A stretch of 64,000 nt of DNA, taken from NCBI RefSeq assembly GCF_003316845.1, contig NZ_QMIK01000005.1, positions 1-64,000 of the forward strand, in the 5' to 3' direction. The first letter of the stretch is position 1. Every line of letters starts with the position of its first letter. This document shows positions 1 through 8,539 of this stretch, piece after piece. The notes under the pieces are model-generated. The model ran no database searches, was not told the origin of the DNA, and was given only the letters and a program-made list of their open reading frames with translations. This stretch comes from Cognataquiflexum aquatile (lineage in GTDB: Bacteria; Bacteroidota; Bacteroidia; Cytophagales; Cyclobacteriaceae). Both the position numbers and the translations under genes were made by a program.

Positions 1-84
<84 letters not shown>

Positions 85-185
85 TAGTTTTTTTTTCAGC
101 ATCACTGCTGATTCGTTTCCTAGCCCTGTCAATCTTCTGCCTTCAGGGTATCCCCTTCAGGCCTTTTTAATGTCGTTTCTCCAGT

Positions 186-197
186 ATTTCAATGAAC
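186..197 (-). promoter_or_regulatory. boxA-like element in the rRNA leader
   Basis: On the minus strand this reads GTTCATTGAAAT, about 100 nt upstream of the 16S 5' end. It resembles the boxA antitermination sequence of bacterial rRNA leaders. Position and sequence fit, but no boxB partner was identified. Confidence 0.4.
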
Positions 198-271
198 TTT
201 TACCGCCTCATCCGGCAGTATCGCAGGACTCTCGACCCATCTCTTTCTCCCGTTCCTTACAAACAGGAGTG

Positions 272-279
272 CAAAGGTA
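272..279 (-). promoter_or_regulatory. rRNA promoter P1 (-7 element)
   Basis: The minus strand reads TACCTTTG, a perfect match to the Bacteroidota -7 consensus TAnnTTTG, followed by CACTCC. It is about 190 nt upstream of the 16S 5' end. A clear TTTG -33 box is not visible at the expected distance. It is near-duplicated ~92 bp further upstream. Confidence 0.6.
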
Positions 280-363
280 TGAATAAAATTTAAAATCGGT
301 GAAGAAAATAAAATTATTTTTTTGACCTTCTAAATTCAACAATTGTTCCCCCGTTTGGGAGTG

Positions 364-394
364 CAAAGGTGTAAATCATTTCATTAAACACAAA
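364..394 (-). promoter_or_regulatory. rRNA promoter P2 (-33 and -7 elements)
   Basis: The minus strand has TTTG at 391-394, a 19-nt spacer, and CACCTTTG at 364-371 (one mismatch to TAnnTTTG), followed by the same CACTCC seen after P1. The arrangement fits a Bacteroidota sigma-70-type promoter and suggests tandem rRNA promoters. Confidence 0.5.
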
Positions 395-454
395 GTTGTA
401 TTTTAAAATAATTGATAAATAGGACAAATGTCACTGATGGTCAGCAACAAAAAT

Positions 455-493
455 TTAAAAAAAATCCTGCCCCGATTTTAACCGAGGCAGGAT
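455..493 (-). terminator. Intrinsic terminator of the DUF1080 operon
   Basis: The minus strand has ATCCTGCC (486-493) pairing with GGCAGGAT (464-471) and then a run of eight T. It lies just downstream of the last gene of the operon and upstream of the rRNA promoters, insulating the two units. Confidence 0.85.
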
Positions 494-516
494 ATGAATC
501 AAAACCTGATATTTCC

Positions 517-1113
517 TTAAAGTGCCTTCAAAGTGATATTTCTCCAATACACTTTGATCCCCCCGCCGTCATGGATCTGCAATAAAATCCCACCTTCACC
601 CTTACCAATTTTCTCGTCTGTATAATCGACCATTTGGACACCATTAACATAAGATGTGACTCTATCACCATTTACAACGATCTTCATCTTGTTCCAATCG
701 CCATATTTCAAGGCTTTGTCTTTTTCAGGGTCCGGCTTGATCAACCAACCTCTGCCATAACTTTCATAAATCCCGCCTGTATCGTTTCCCGGAGGGGCAA
801 CTTCTACCTGCCAACCTGATACTTTGGTACCGTCAACCGTAGATCGTATAAAAACCCCGCTGTTGCCATCCGCTTCTTGCTTAAACTCAAGGTTGATTTC
901 AAAGTTTTTGTAATGCTTTTCTGTTCCCAAATAGCCATAACCTTTGTCAGGACCACTCTCAGATACAATCAATCCATTTTCCACATACCATTTTTCGGTA
1001 CCGTAGACTATCCAACCCGTCAAATCCTTGCCGTTGAACAACTTCTCTTTTTTCTGACCAAATGACACTTGAGCCAACAAAAGGAATGAGCATACAATCA
1101 ATAACTTCTTCAT
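517..1113 (-). CDS. DUF1080 (3-keto-disaccharide hydrolase family) exported protein
   Basis: A 198-residue protein with a type I signal peptide (cleavage near FGQ, residues 18-20) and a single DUF1080 concanavalin-like fold: FNGKDLTGW near the N-terminus, GNSGVFIRS in the middle, and a final strand VYWRNITLKAL. DUF1080 (PF06439) proteins are now annotated as 3-keto-glycoside hydrolases/lyases, acting on sugars oxidised at C3. The start codon overlaps the stop of the upstream DUF1080 gene by ATGA, so the two are probably translationally coupled. It lacks a lipobox, so a periplasmic location is likely. Family is clear; the substrate is unknown. Confidence 0.88.
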   Translation of the reverse strand: MKKLLIVCSFLLLAQVSFGQKKEKLFNGKDLTGWIVYGTEKWYVENGLIVSESGPDKGYGYLGTEKHYKNFEINLEFKQEADGNSGVFIRSTVDGTKVSGWQVEVAPPGNDTGGIYESYGRGWLIKPDPEKDKALKYGDWNKMKIVVNGDRVTSYVNGVQMVDYTDEKIGKGEGGILLQIHDGGGIKVYWRNITLKAL

Positions 1114-1868
1114 AGTGTTCTTATTTTAATGTTCTTGAACCAAACCTCGCTCCCGTGGTCCTGAAGGGCAATCAATCCGGATTTTGAAATCGCGTAATCG
1201 GGAAAAGCATCCCACTTACCACTGTTCCGCTTTGTTTTCCAATCCTCAGAGTAAGGCACGAATTCCACTGTCTTCCTTCCGTTCAAATAGTATTCCGCCT
1301 TTTCATTGGTGAAAATAATTTTCGAAACATTCCATTCGCCGGCAGGCTTAACTACTCCCTCGAAATCAGGGACGTACATCGCATAGTCAGCAGCCAATGA
1401 TTGCCAATCTTCCAAAGGCTGTGGGAATCCAAGCTGATCTATCACCTGGTATTCAGGTCCTGTGTAATAAGGTGCCGCATATTTTGGATCCTCCACTACA
1501 TGATAAAAAACACCACTGTTTCCACCCGTTGCTATTTTCCATGTGAATTCCATTTCAAATTGCTCAAATGGCATAGGGGCGAATACAATATCCCCGCCTA
1601 CATCTCCTCCCTCATGTCCAAGACCTTTGAGCGCACCATCTTCCACAGTCCAATTTGCAGGCAAAGAATCACCATTAAAGGCCCTCCATCCATCGGTATT
1701 AACTCCATCAAACAACAACATCCATCCTGCTGATTTTTCATCTTCAGATAGAGAATTGTCAGGAAGGATTACTTCGGCCACTTCCTCTGTTACTTCTTCG
1801 GCAGGCTTTGGGCTACAGGCCCAAGCCAGGGAAATCAAAGCTATCCAAGCTATTCTTGTGTATTTCAT
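1110..1868 (-). CDS. DUF1080 family lipoprotein
   Basis: A 252-residue lipoprotein: signal peptide with lipobox LAWAC (Cys 18), an acidic linker, then a DUF1080 domain (LLFDGVNTDGWRAF, GNSGVFYHV, VWFKNIKIRTL). The ATG at 1868 is chosen over an upstream in-frame ATG at 1901 because it directly precedes the signal peptide and sits 2 nt after the upstream stop; the longer start would overlap the oxidoreductase. Together with its neighbours it probably handles C3-oxidised glycosides at the cell envelope. It diverges from the downstream DUF1080 paralogue, so the two may have distinct substrates or steps. Confidence 0.88.
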   Translation of the reverse strand: MKYTRIAWIALISLAWACSPKPAEEVTEEVAEVILPDNSLSEDEKSAGWMLLFDGVNTDGWRAFNGDSLPANWTVEDGALKGLGHEGGDVGGDIVFAPMPFEQFEMEFTWKIATGGNSGVFYHVVEDPKYAAPYYTGPEYQVIDQLGFPQPLEDWQSLAADYAMYVPDFEGVVKPAGEWNVSKIIFTNEKAEYYLNGRKTVEFVPYSEDWKTKRNSGKWDAFPDYAISKSGLIALQDHGSEVWFKNIKIRTL

Positions 1869-1870
1869 GA

Positions 1871-3223
1871 TTAAATCAATTTCATATTTACGGGATCCCA
1901 TTTCATAAACTTATCTTGAAAGTAACTGTCGTTGCAGAGCAAGGCAGGTGCCGCAGCCCTGAATCCAAAAATCGGATCCTCTGCTACTGTGCCGTTTGTT
2001 CTTATGGCATTGAACCAATTTCCAAAATGGTCATAGTGTGCGCCTTTCCAGCTTCTTTCTGCAGCGTATACTGTCTCACGGGGAGGAAGGATTTTGGCTC
2101 TGCTTTCTTCGGTAGCTCCTCTCAATTTCGCCTGTTCTCTCAAAAACGGATCATCACTTTCAGCATTTTGATTGAGTTTGACGACTACTTCTTCCCACTT
2201 CACATCCATGGAACCTTTGGTACCCACTATTCTTAAGTAAGTGGTACCACTTGTTCCATCCACAAAATTACACCTTAAAGAAAGGTTGAATCCCGGATGC
2301 TCCGGAGTCTGGGGATAATCAAACATACCCAACAACACATCGGGAACTTCCCTTCCATCTTTCCAATACCTCAAGCCACCCATGGATGATACCTTGGTCG
2401 GACCTTTAGAATTGGTAATAAAATGCAAACTTGAAAAGAGGTGGACAAATAAATCGCCTGACATGCCTGTGCCATAATCAAGGTAATTTCTCCATCTGAA
2501 GAATCTCAAAGGATCCCAATCTCTAGCTGTGGTATTGGAGATGTATTTTTTCCAATCAACAGTCTGTTCATTTCCATCCTTTGGAACATTGTATTGCCAT
2601 GCGCCCTCAGGAGAATGTCTCGCCCAAAATCCTTCTGCATAAACAATATCGCCAATGGCCCCGGCGGCAAGAAGTTCTTTGGCCTTTTCATTTCCCAATG
2701 AAGAAACCCCTTGGCTGCCCACTACCATGACTTTCCCTGATTTTTTCCACGCATTGACAACGTCCATTCCTTCTTTGACAGAATGGACCATCGGCTTCTC
2801 GCAATAGACATGCTTTCCTGCATTCATGGCATCGATACTGATCTGCTTGTGCCAATGGTCAGGAGTCGCAATGATAACTGCATCAATATCTTTTCTTTTG
2901 AGGACTTCCTGATAATCTTGGGTAACAAACAGATTGGCTCCCCACTTCTGCTTGGCCGACTCAAGTCTGCCTTTGTACAAATCACAAACAGCCACCAACT
3001 TGACATTGGTATGTCTCAGGGCAGAATTGGTATCTTCTGTACCCATGATTCCTGCACCGATCAAAGCCAAATTGATAGGAGTGTCATTGGCAGAACCAAG
3101 GGCTATGTCTCTTTCGAGGAAATTTTTATCTGGAATTTCTTCCGAAAATGCCAACGGGCTTATTGCTGCTGCAGCGCCTGTTGCTCCAAGTTTCTTTAAG
3201 AAATGTCTTCTGTTTTGCTTCAT
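1871..3223 (-). CDS. Gfo/Idh/MocA family oxidoreductase with Tat signal
   Basis: A 450-residue NAD(P)-dependent sugar dehydrogenase-type protein. It has a twin-arginine signal (RRHFLKK, residues 5-11), a Rossmann motif GAGIMG (56-61), PDHWH (121-125) and the catalytic EKP motif (142-144), followed by the family's C-terminal domain. Tat export implies it folds with its nucleotide in the cytoplasm and works in the periplasm. It leads an operon with two DUF1080 proteins, a combination known from 3-keto-sugar metabolism in Bacteroidota, so it likely oxidises or reduces the C3 hydroxyl of a glycoside. The specific substrate cannot be read from sequence. Confidence 0.9.
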   Translation of the reverse strand: MKQNRRHFLKKLGATGAAAAISPLAFSEEIPDKNFLERDIALGSANDTPINLALIGAGIMGTEDTNSALRHTNVKLVAVCDLYKGRLESAKQKWGANLFVTQDYQEVLKRKDIDAVIIATPDHWHKQISIDAMNAGKHVYCEKPMVHSVKEGMDVVNAWKKSGKVMVVGSQGVSSLGNEKAKELLAAGAIGDIVYAEGFWARHSPEGAWQYNVPKDGNEQTVDWKKYISNTTARDWDPLRFFRWRNYLDYGTGMSGDLFVHLFSSLHFITNSKGPTKVSSMGGLRYWKDGREVPDVLLGMFDYPQTPEHPGFNLSLRCNFVDGTSGTTYLRIVGTKGSMDVKWEEVVVKLNQNAESDDPFLREQAKLRGATEESRAKILPPRETVYAAERSWKGAHYDHFGNWFNAIRTNGTVAEDPIFGFRAAAPALLCNDSYFQDKFMKWDPVNMKLI

Positions 3224-3345
3224 CGTCTTGGGTTAGTTATTTTTGTAATTACGGATCGAAAAGTTACTTAAATTTTTTATATAAGTATTTTTCAATGCTC
3301 TATATTTTTATAAACGGAATCTGTCCAAGATAAGCACACTTTCGC

Positions 3346-4104
3346 TCAAAGACCTTCAAAATATTTTCCGGCAAAGAGTAATCGGCTTCCATACCAAGAA
3401 AACATTTCTCCATCCACCATATTGATTATAGTTTTGGGTAATTTTTCTTGAAAAAATAAAATGTGTTTTTCTTTGAATGGAAACGGTTCTGAACTGAGCA
3501 AAAGGAATTCCGGATTCAATTTTACAATTTCTTCCAAATCAACCTCAGGGTACCGAGATTGGTTGATAAGATTTTTGAAACCTGCTTTTTCCAACATGGA
3601 ATCTATAAAAGTATTTGAACCGACTGCAATCAAAGGGTCTTTCCAAATCAGGTAAACGGCAGAACCTTTGAGTTTGAATTCTTTTTCCAAACCATCTTTG
3701 ATCTGAGATACGATTTGGACGGCTTGGATTGAAGTATCAGTCAACTCCCCTATGCTCAGAATCATCCTGTAAGCATCTTCCAGTGTGTAAATGTCACTCA
3801 TCCAAACCGGAAACTTCTCAGCAAGTTTTTCAATCCCTTCCTGATAGTTTTCCTCCTTATTTCCAATAACCAGGTCAGGTTGAAGCGATTCGATTTTATC
3901 AAAATGGAAATTTTTTGTTCCCCCAATAACCGTTTTTTCTTTTTTCAATCCTTTGGGATGGACACAAAATTTTGTAACACCTACAATCCTATCCCTCAAA
4001 CCCAAATCCACCAAAAGCTCAGTCTGCGATGGAACCAAAGAGACAATCCTTTTTGGTGGATTAGGAAGGGAAATGGTGCGATTGAGTTGGTCTAAAAATA
4101 TCAT
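3346..4104 (-). CDS. Helical-backbone metal/corrinoid-binding protein (BtuF-like)
   Basis: A 252-residue protein of the ABC-transporter substrate-binding fold: KRIVSLVPSQTELLVDLG at the N-terminus, GVTKFC, LQPDLVIGNKEEN and a C-terminal VDLEEIVKLNPEFLLLSSEP typical of BtuF/FhuD-like proteins. The ATG at 4104 is preferred because the residues encoded further upstream come from a repeat element. No signal peptide is visible, which is unusual for a binding protein but seen in Bacteroidota homologues. No permease or ATPase gene is adjacent. Ligand could be cobalamin or another metal complex. Confidence 0.75.
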   Translation of the reverse strand: MIFLDQLNRTISLPNPPKRIVSLVPSQTELLVDLGLRDRIVGVTKFCVHPKGLKKEKTVIGGTKNFHFDKIESLQPDLVIGNKEENYQEGIEKLAEKFPVWMSDIYTLEDAYRMILSIGELTDTSIQAVQIVSQIKDGLEKEFKLKGSAVYLIWKDPLIAVGSNTFIDSMLEKAGFKNLINQSRYPEVDLEEIVKLNPEFLLLSSEPFPFKEKHILFFQEKLPKTIINMVDGEMFSWYGSRLLFAGKYFEGL

Positions 4105-4119
4105 AGTCAACAGACCACG

Positions 4120-4162
4120 GACCACAGTCCACGGTGGCTACTACCAACCGTGGACTGTGGTC
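4120..4162. repeat. REP-like perfect hairpin
   Basis: A 16-bp perfect inverted repeat: GACCACAGTCCACGGT-type arms at 4120-4135 and 4147-4162 around an 11-nt loop. There is no T-run on either side, so it is not a standard terminator. It fills almost the whole gap between two minus-strand genes. A related half-copy lies at 40595-40640. Confidence 0.8.
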
Positions 4163-4169
4163 TATGGAC

Positions 4170-5243
4170 TTATTTAATATACCTAAAATCAAACTCCGGA
4201 TCTAATTCAGCCAAGAATTGATACATTAAAAGAATGACATTTTCGATATCTTCTTTGCTAGCTGTCTCCACGGTGGTGTGCATGTATTTCAAAGGAAGGG
4301 AAATCAAGGCAGAGGGAACGCCTTCATTGGAATAAGCAAAAGCATCTGTATCTGTTCCGGTACTTCTCGAAGCCGCTGCCCGTTGGAACGGAATGCTGTT
4401 TTTCTTGGCAGATTCGATGACCAAATCCAATAACTTTTTGTGGACTGCTGCACCATAAGTCAAGACAGGTCCTTTTCCTGCTACCTGCTCGCCACTTGTT
4501 ATCTTGGAATACATTGGTGCAGTGGTATCGTGGCACACATCGGTGATGATCGCTACATTCGGCTTGATGCGGGCAGCAATCATTTCTGCGCCTCGGAGAC
4601 CGATTTCTTCCTGCACTGCATTTACTATATATAAGCCGAAAGGAAGCTTGAGACCTGCCTCTTGGATTTTCCTCGCTACCTGCGCGATCATATATCCCCC
4701 AATCCTGTTGTCCAAGGCCCTTCCTGAATAGAATTTTCCGTTCAATTCCTGTAGTTCATCTTTGAAAGTAATCACGCAACCGACATGGATGCCCAATGCC
4801 TCCACTTCTTCTTTGTTTCTTGCCCCGACATCGATAAAAATATTATCCAAAGTCGGCCCTTCTTCTTTACCTTCTTTCCTGACATGGATCGCCGGCCAAC
4901 CAAAAACTCCGGGAATAACAGCTTTGTCCGTGTGGATATTTACTCTCATGGATGGAGCAATCATGTGGTCCGAACCGCCGTTTCTACGGACATAGATATA
5001 GCCGTCCCCATTGATATAATTGACAAACCAACTGATCTCGTCGGCATGGGCTTCGATGACAACCTTGTATTCCGCTTCGGGATTGATCACCCCGACGACT
5101 GTTCCATAGCTGTCAGTAAAGTAGCTGTCCACATAAGGTTTGATATAATCCAACCAAATCTGTTGACCCGAAGCCTCAAATCCCGTGGGAGAGGCGTTGT
5201 TGAGGTATTTGTAGAGGAAGTTTTTTTCGTTTTCTAACGGCAT
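4170..5243 (-). CDS. M42 family metallopeptidase (glutamyl aminopeptidase-type)
   Basis: A 357-residue cytosolic co-catalytic metalloaminopeptidase. Putative metal ligands and catalytic residues are visible in order: H66 and D68 (EAHADE), D178 (ALDNRIGG), E212/E213 (QEEIGLRGA), D235 (TDVCHDT) and H322 (YMHTTVE). Family members form tetrahedral dodecamers and trim short peptides. Length matches the family. It is followed by a REP-like hairpin and preceded by TTATTGGG repeats, so it may be monocistronic. Confidence 0.93.
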   Translation of the reverse strand: MPLENEKNFLYKYLNNASPTGFEASGQQIWLDYIKPYVDSYFTDSYGTVVGVINPEAEYKVVIEAHADEISWFVNYINGDGYIYVRRNGGSDHMIAPSMRVNIHTDKAVIPGVFGWPAIHVRKEGKEEGPTLDNIFIDVGARNKEEVEALGIHVGCVITFKDELQELNGKFYSGRALDNRIGGYMIAQVARKIQEAGLKLPFGLYIVNAVQEEIGLRGAEMIAARIKPNVAIITDVCHDTTAPMYSKITSGEQVAGKGPVLTYGAAVHKKLLDLVIESAKKNSIPFQRAAASRSTGTDTDAFAYSNEGVPSALISLPLKYMHTTVETASKEDIENVILLMYQFLAELDPEFDFRYIK

Positions 5244-5258
5244 TTTTTTTCTTAGGGA

Positions 5259-5316
5259 GTTATTGGTTGATGGTTATTAGTTATTGGGTTATTGGGTTAT
5301 TGGGTTATTGGGCTAT
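5259..5316. repeat. TTATTGGG tandem repeat
   Basis: Four perfect copies of the 8-mer TTATTGGG occupy 5281-5312, preceded by degenerate copies from 5259. An inverted related sequence lies on the other side of the four-helix-bundle gene at 5769-5798, and a plus-oriented degenerate relative is at 31168-31258. Confidence 0.9.
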
Positions 5317-5691
5317 TTAGGAATCTTGACCTGTTTTTGCTTTTTTCAAGTAGGCGATATAACCATTGATCAATTTAAGACACGAACCATATAAGTGACG
5401 GAAATTATTTAAATCTTCATCTGAAATATAGCCTTCATCTAAAGCAATTATCATATGGTCAAGTGTTTCGGTAAGGGAACCCCTGGCCACTCTGCAAAAT
5501 TGAATATTCTCTTGGAAATGAAATCTTCCAAATCCCTCTGCAATATTATTTGAAATTGATCGTGAAGATCTTTTTGATTGCATAAATAGACCGTATTTCT
5601 CTTCCTTGGGAAGTTTTTGAATTATTTTCATTACAAAAATTCTAATTTCCCTAGCCTTTTTCCAGACCTCCAGTTGTTCAAAAGATTCCAT
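5317..5691 (-). CDS. Four-helix-bundle protein (23S rRNA intervening-sequence protein family)
   Basis: A 124-residue protein matching the family by FEQLEVWKKAREI at the N-terminus, SKRSSRSISNNIAEGFGR in the middle and a C-terminal helix ending YIAYLKK. The family was first found as ORFs inside 23S rRNA intervening sequences, and also as stand-alone genes in Bacteroidota; it is related in fold to the Avd accessory protein of diversity-generating retroelements. Biochemical function is unknown. Here the gene stands alone between inverted copies of a GGTTATTGGG-type repeat, with no reverse transcriptase or rRNA nearby, which suggests it moves as a cassette. Confidence 0.85.
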   Translation of the reverse strand: MESFEQLEVWKKAREIRIFVMKIIQKLPKEEKYGLFMQSKRSSRSISNNIAEGFGRFHFQENIQFCRVARGSLTETLDHMIIALDEGYISDEDLNNFRHLYGSCLKLINGYIAYLKKAKTGQDS

Positions 5692-5768
5692 TTATTTTTT
5701 TGGTTAATGGTATTTGGATTAATAATTCAAAAATTCAAACTAATATAACTAAGTTTTAATTTAAGAAA

Positions 5769-5798
5769 AAATAACCCAATAACTTATTAACCATTATC
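5769..5798. repeat. Inverted partner of the TTATTGGG repeat
   Basis: The minus strand reads AATGGTTAATAAGTTATTGG followed by GTTATT, closely matching the start of the repeat at 5270-5290 in opposite orientation. The two copies bracket the four-helix-bundle gene. Confidence 0.65.
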
Positions 5799-5804
5799 TA
5801 TGGA

Positions 5805-7388
5805 CTAAAGCGGTATATTCCCATGCTTCTTCCTTGGCAATTTATCCACTTTGTTTTCGAGCATTTTGAAACCCCGGATCAGTTTTTCTCTTGTTTCGGA
5901 AGGGATGATCACCTCATCGATAAAACCTCTGTGGGCAGCACGGTATGGATTGGCGAATTTGGAAGTATAGTCATCAATTTTTTCCTGCAGTTTGGCAGCC
6001 GGATCTTCTGCTTCAGCGATTTCTCTTTTGAAAATAATCTCTGCCGCACCTTTGGGACCCATTACGGCGATCTCAGCAGTAGGCCAGGCAAAATTCAGAT
6101 CAGCACCGATATGTTTGGAATTCATCACATCGTAGGCTCCTCCATAAGCCTTTCGGGTGATGACAGTAATCCTTGGAACTGTCGCCTCCGAGAACGCATA
6201 GAGCAACTTGGCCCCATTGGTAATGATTCCGTTCCATTCCTGATCTGTTCCAGGTAAAAATCCCGGCACATCCACCAAGACCAATAGTGGTACATTGAAA
6301 GAGTCACAAGTCCTCACAAATCTTGCTGCCTTCATTGATGCATGGTTATCCAAAACCCCGGCAAGTGATTGCGGCTGATTTCCGACAATCCCGATACTTC
6401 TTCCGGCTAGTCTTGCAAATCCCACAACAATATTGTCTGCATAGTTTTTATGGACTTCCAAAAACGAACCTTCATCACAGATCCCATCCACTACATCGCG
6501 GATATCATACGGATGGTTAGGATTATCGGGAATGATGGTATCCAAAACTTTCCTGGATTCATCTTCTTTCAGGTCATAGGCATAAACAGGAGCGGTATCC
6601 TCGCAGTTTTGAGGCATGTAACTGAGCAATTTTTTGATGTTTTGGATACATTCCAATTCATTGGCACAGGCAAAATGAGTCACCCCACTTTTGGTGGAAT
6701 GCGTACTTGCCCCGCCCAATTCTTCTGCAGTGACATTTTCGGCAGTTACGGTTTTTACGACATTGGGTCCGGTCACAAACATGTAAGAGGTGTTTTCGAC
6801 CATCAGGATGAAATCTGTGATTGCAGGAGAATACACCGCCCCACCTGCACAGGGTCCCATGATGGCTGATATCTGAGGCACTACGCCCGAGGCCAAAGTA
6901 TTTCTGTAAAAAATATCTGCATATCCACCCAAAGAGACAACGCCTTCCTGAATCCTTGCTCCTCCTGAGTCATTCAGCCCGATCACAGGCGCACCGTTTT
7001 TCATGGCCATGTCCATGATTTTGCAGATTTTCTCTGCATGTGTTTCCGAAAGAGATCCTCCAAAAATGGTAAAGTCCTGTGAATACACGTAGACCAAACG
7101 GCCATTGATTTCTCCATATCCTGTCACCACGCCATCGCCTAGGTAATGCTCTTTGTCAAGACCAAAGTCTTTGGCACGGTGCATCACAAATTTGTCAATT
7201 TCCTGAAAAGTACCTTCGTCAAGCAAAAAATGTATCCTTTCCCTTGCCGTAAGTTTGCCTTTCTTGTGTTGGGCAGCAATTCTTGCTTCTCCCCCGCCGA
7301 GCAAAGCTTCTTCGTTTTTCTTATTCAGTAGTTCAAATTTGTCTTTATTGGAGGGAAGGGTATAAACGCCTTTGATTTTGCTGTCCAT
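5805..7388 (-). CDS. Acyl-CoA (propionyl-CoA type) carboxylase beta subunit
   Basis: About 527 residues, a biotin-dependent carboxyltransferase with both crotonase-like halves. Features include GKLTARERI near residue 45, [39 protein letters not shown], then in the C-terminal half [22 protein letters not shown] and PKGAAEII. It transfers carboxyl from biotin to propionyl-CoA or a related acyl-CoA. No biotin carboxylase or biotin carrier gene is adjacent. Start at 7388 (MDSKIKG) is preferred over 7415. It is also similar to methylmalonyl-CoA decarboxylase alpha subunits, which cannot be excluded. Confidence 0.92.
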   Translation of the reverse strand: MDSKIKGVYTLPSNKDKFELLNKKNEEALLGGGEARIAAQHKKGKLTARERIHFLLDEGTFQEIDKFVMHRAKDFGLDKEHYLGDGVVTGYGEINGRLVYVYSQDFTIFGGSLSETHAEKICKIMDMAMKNGAPVIGLNDSGGARIQEGVVSLGGYADIFYRNTLASGVVPQISAIMGPCAGGAVYSPAITDFILMVENTSYMFVTGPNVVKTVTAENVTAEELGGASTHSTKSGVTHFACANELECIQNIKKLLSYMPQNCEDTAPVYAYDLKEDESRKVLDTIIPDNPNHPYDIRDVVDGICDEGSFLEVHKNYADNIVVGFARLAGRSIGIVGNQPQSLAGVLDNHASMKAARFVRTCDSFNVPLLVLVDVPGFLPGTDQEWNGIITNGAKLLYAFSEATVPRITVITRKAYGGAYDVMNSKHIGADLNFAWPTAEIAVMGPKGAAEIIFKREIAEAEDPAAKLQEKIDDYTSKFANPYRAAHRGFIDEVIIPSETREKLIRGFKMLENKVDKLPRKKHGNIPL

Positions 7389-7553
7389 GTTTCTAAAGTT
7401 ATTTGGTTTGGTCAAATATAATGCGGGACAATCTAGTGAGGAAATTTAAATTAAGGAACATCCCGGAAATTCGATTTCGTGGCAATAGAAAAATTCTTAA
7501 CAATGGAATTAGAATAAACTTTTTATATTCGCGCATTCAAAAATCAAGGTGGT

Positions 7554-8513
7554 ATGATTCCGACCAAAGCTGCAATCATCGACATGGGTACCAATACGTT
7601 TCACCTTCTTTTAGTGGAACTTTATGCAGACAGGTTCGAGACAATTTATAAAGAGAAAATTCCTGTCAAGATCGGACAGGGCGGTATAAGCCGCAACACC
7701 ATCCATCCTGATGCTGAAAAAAGAGCTTTCCATACTTTGCATCATTTCAGAAACCTGATCGATGGAGAAGGAATCACCAGCATTTTTGCCTTTGCCACCA
7801 GCGGGGTAAGGAATGCCGACAATGGGAAAGAATTTGTAGCCAAAATCAAAGAGGAATTCCAGATTGATGTTCTTGTCATCGATGGGGAACAGGAAGCCCA
7901 AATGATCTATGAAGGCATCAGATTTAGCGGTTCACTCACGGGTGAAACCTGTCTCATGATGGATATCGGTGGGGGTTCTGTTGAATTTATTATTGGTAAT
8001 TCGCAAGAGGCATTTTGGAGAAAAAGTTTTGAAATCGGGGGGCAAAGGATGCTTGACCTATTTCATTACCATGACCCGATCTTGCCTGAGGAGGTCGAAA
8101 ACCTTACTTTTTATCTGGAAGAAAAGCTTGTTGAACTCGTTGATGCGATCAAAAGCTTCAATCCGACTTGTTTGGTTGGTTCATCAGGAACTTTCGATAC
8201 GCTTACAGATATGTACTTTGCTTCCCTTCATGAAACAAAACTGAAGACACAGCAGGTATTTCAATTGCCAAGAGGGGAATTTGAATTGATTGCCCAAAAG
8301 CTTTTGACACTCAATAGAGACCAAAGGCTTTTAATCCCCGGCATGATCGAAATGAGGGTGGATATGATCGTCGTGGCTGCTTGCCTGATCGAATATATCT
8401 TGAAGTTTGTCCCTGTTTCTACCTTGATTTGTTCCAATTTTGCACTGAAAGAAGGAGCTATAGCGGAATTAATGGGGAAACATTCCCAAGCCAACACCCT
8501 TATCAGCAGGTAA
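7554..8513 (+). CDS. Ppx/GppA family exopolyphosphatase/phosphatase
   Basis: A 319-residue ASKHA-fold protein: AAIIDMGTNTFHLLLVEL at the N-terminus (phosphate-1 loop), FATSGVRNADNG, a DIGGGSVEF loop (phosphate-2) and GSSGTFDTL. Family members hydrolyse polyphosphate or pppGpp. It has the short two-domain form without the C-terminal HD domain. It is divergent from the carboxylase gene and followed after 26 nt by a dehydrogenase gene on the same strand, so cotranscription is possible. Confidence 0.9.
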   Translation: MIPTKAAIIDMGTNTFHLLLVELYADRFETIYKEKIPVKIGQGGISRNTIHPDAEKRAFHTLHHFRNLIDGEGITSIFAFATSGVRNADNGKEFVAKIKEEFQIDVLVIDGEQEAQMIYEGIRFSGSLTGETCLMMDIGGGSVEFIIGNSQEAFWRKSFEIGGQRMLDLFHYHDPILPEEVENLTFYLEEKLVELVDAIKSFNPTCLVGSSGTFDTLTDMYFASLHETKLKTQQVFQLPRGEFELIAQKLLTLNRDQRLLIPGMIEMRVDMIVVAACLIEYILKFVPVSTLICSNFALKEGAIAELMGKHSQANTLISR

Positions 8514-8539
8514 TCCAATCCTAAATCCGGATCTCAACC

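Noticed and set aside
5281-5312. TTATTGGG array as a CRISPR
   Set aside because: 8-bp units without spacers and no cas genes.
5317-5691. Diversity-generating retroelement because of the Avd-like fold
   Set aside because: No reverse transcriptase and no template/variable repeat pair was seen in the window.
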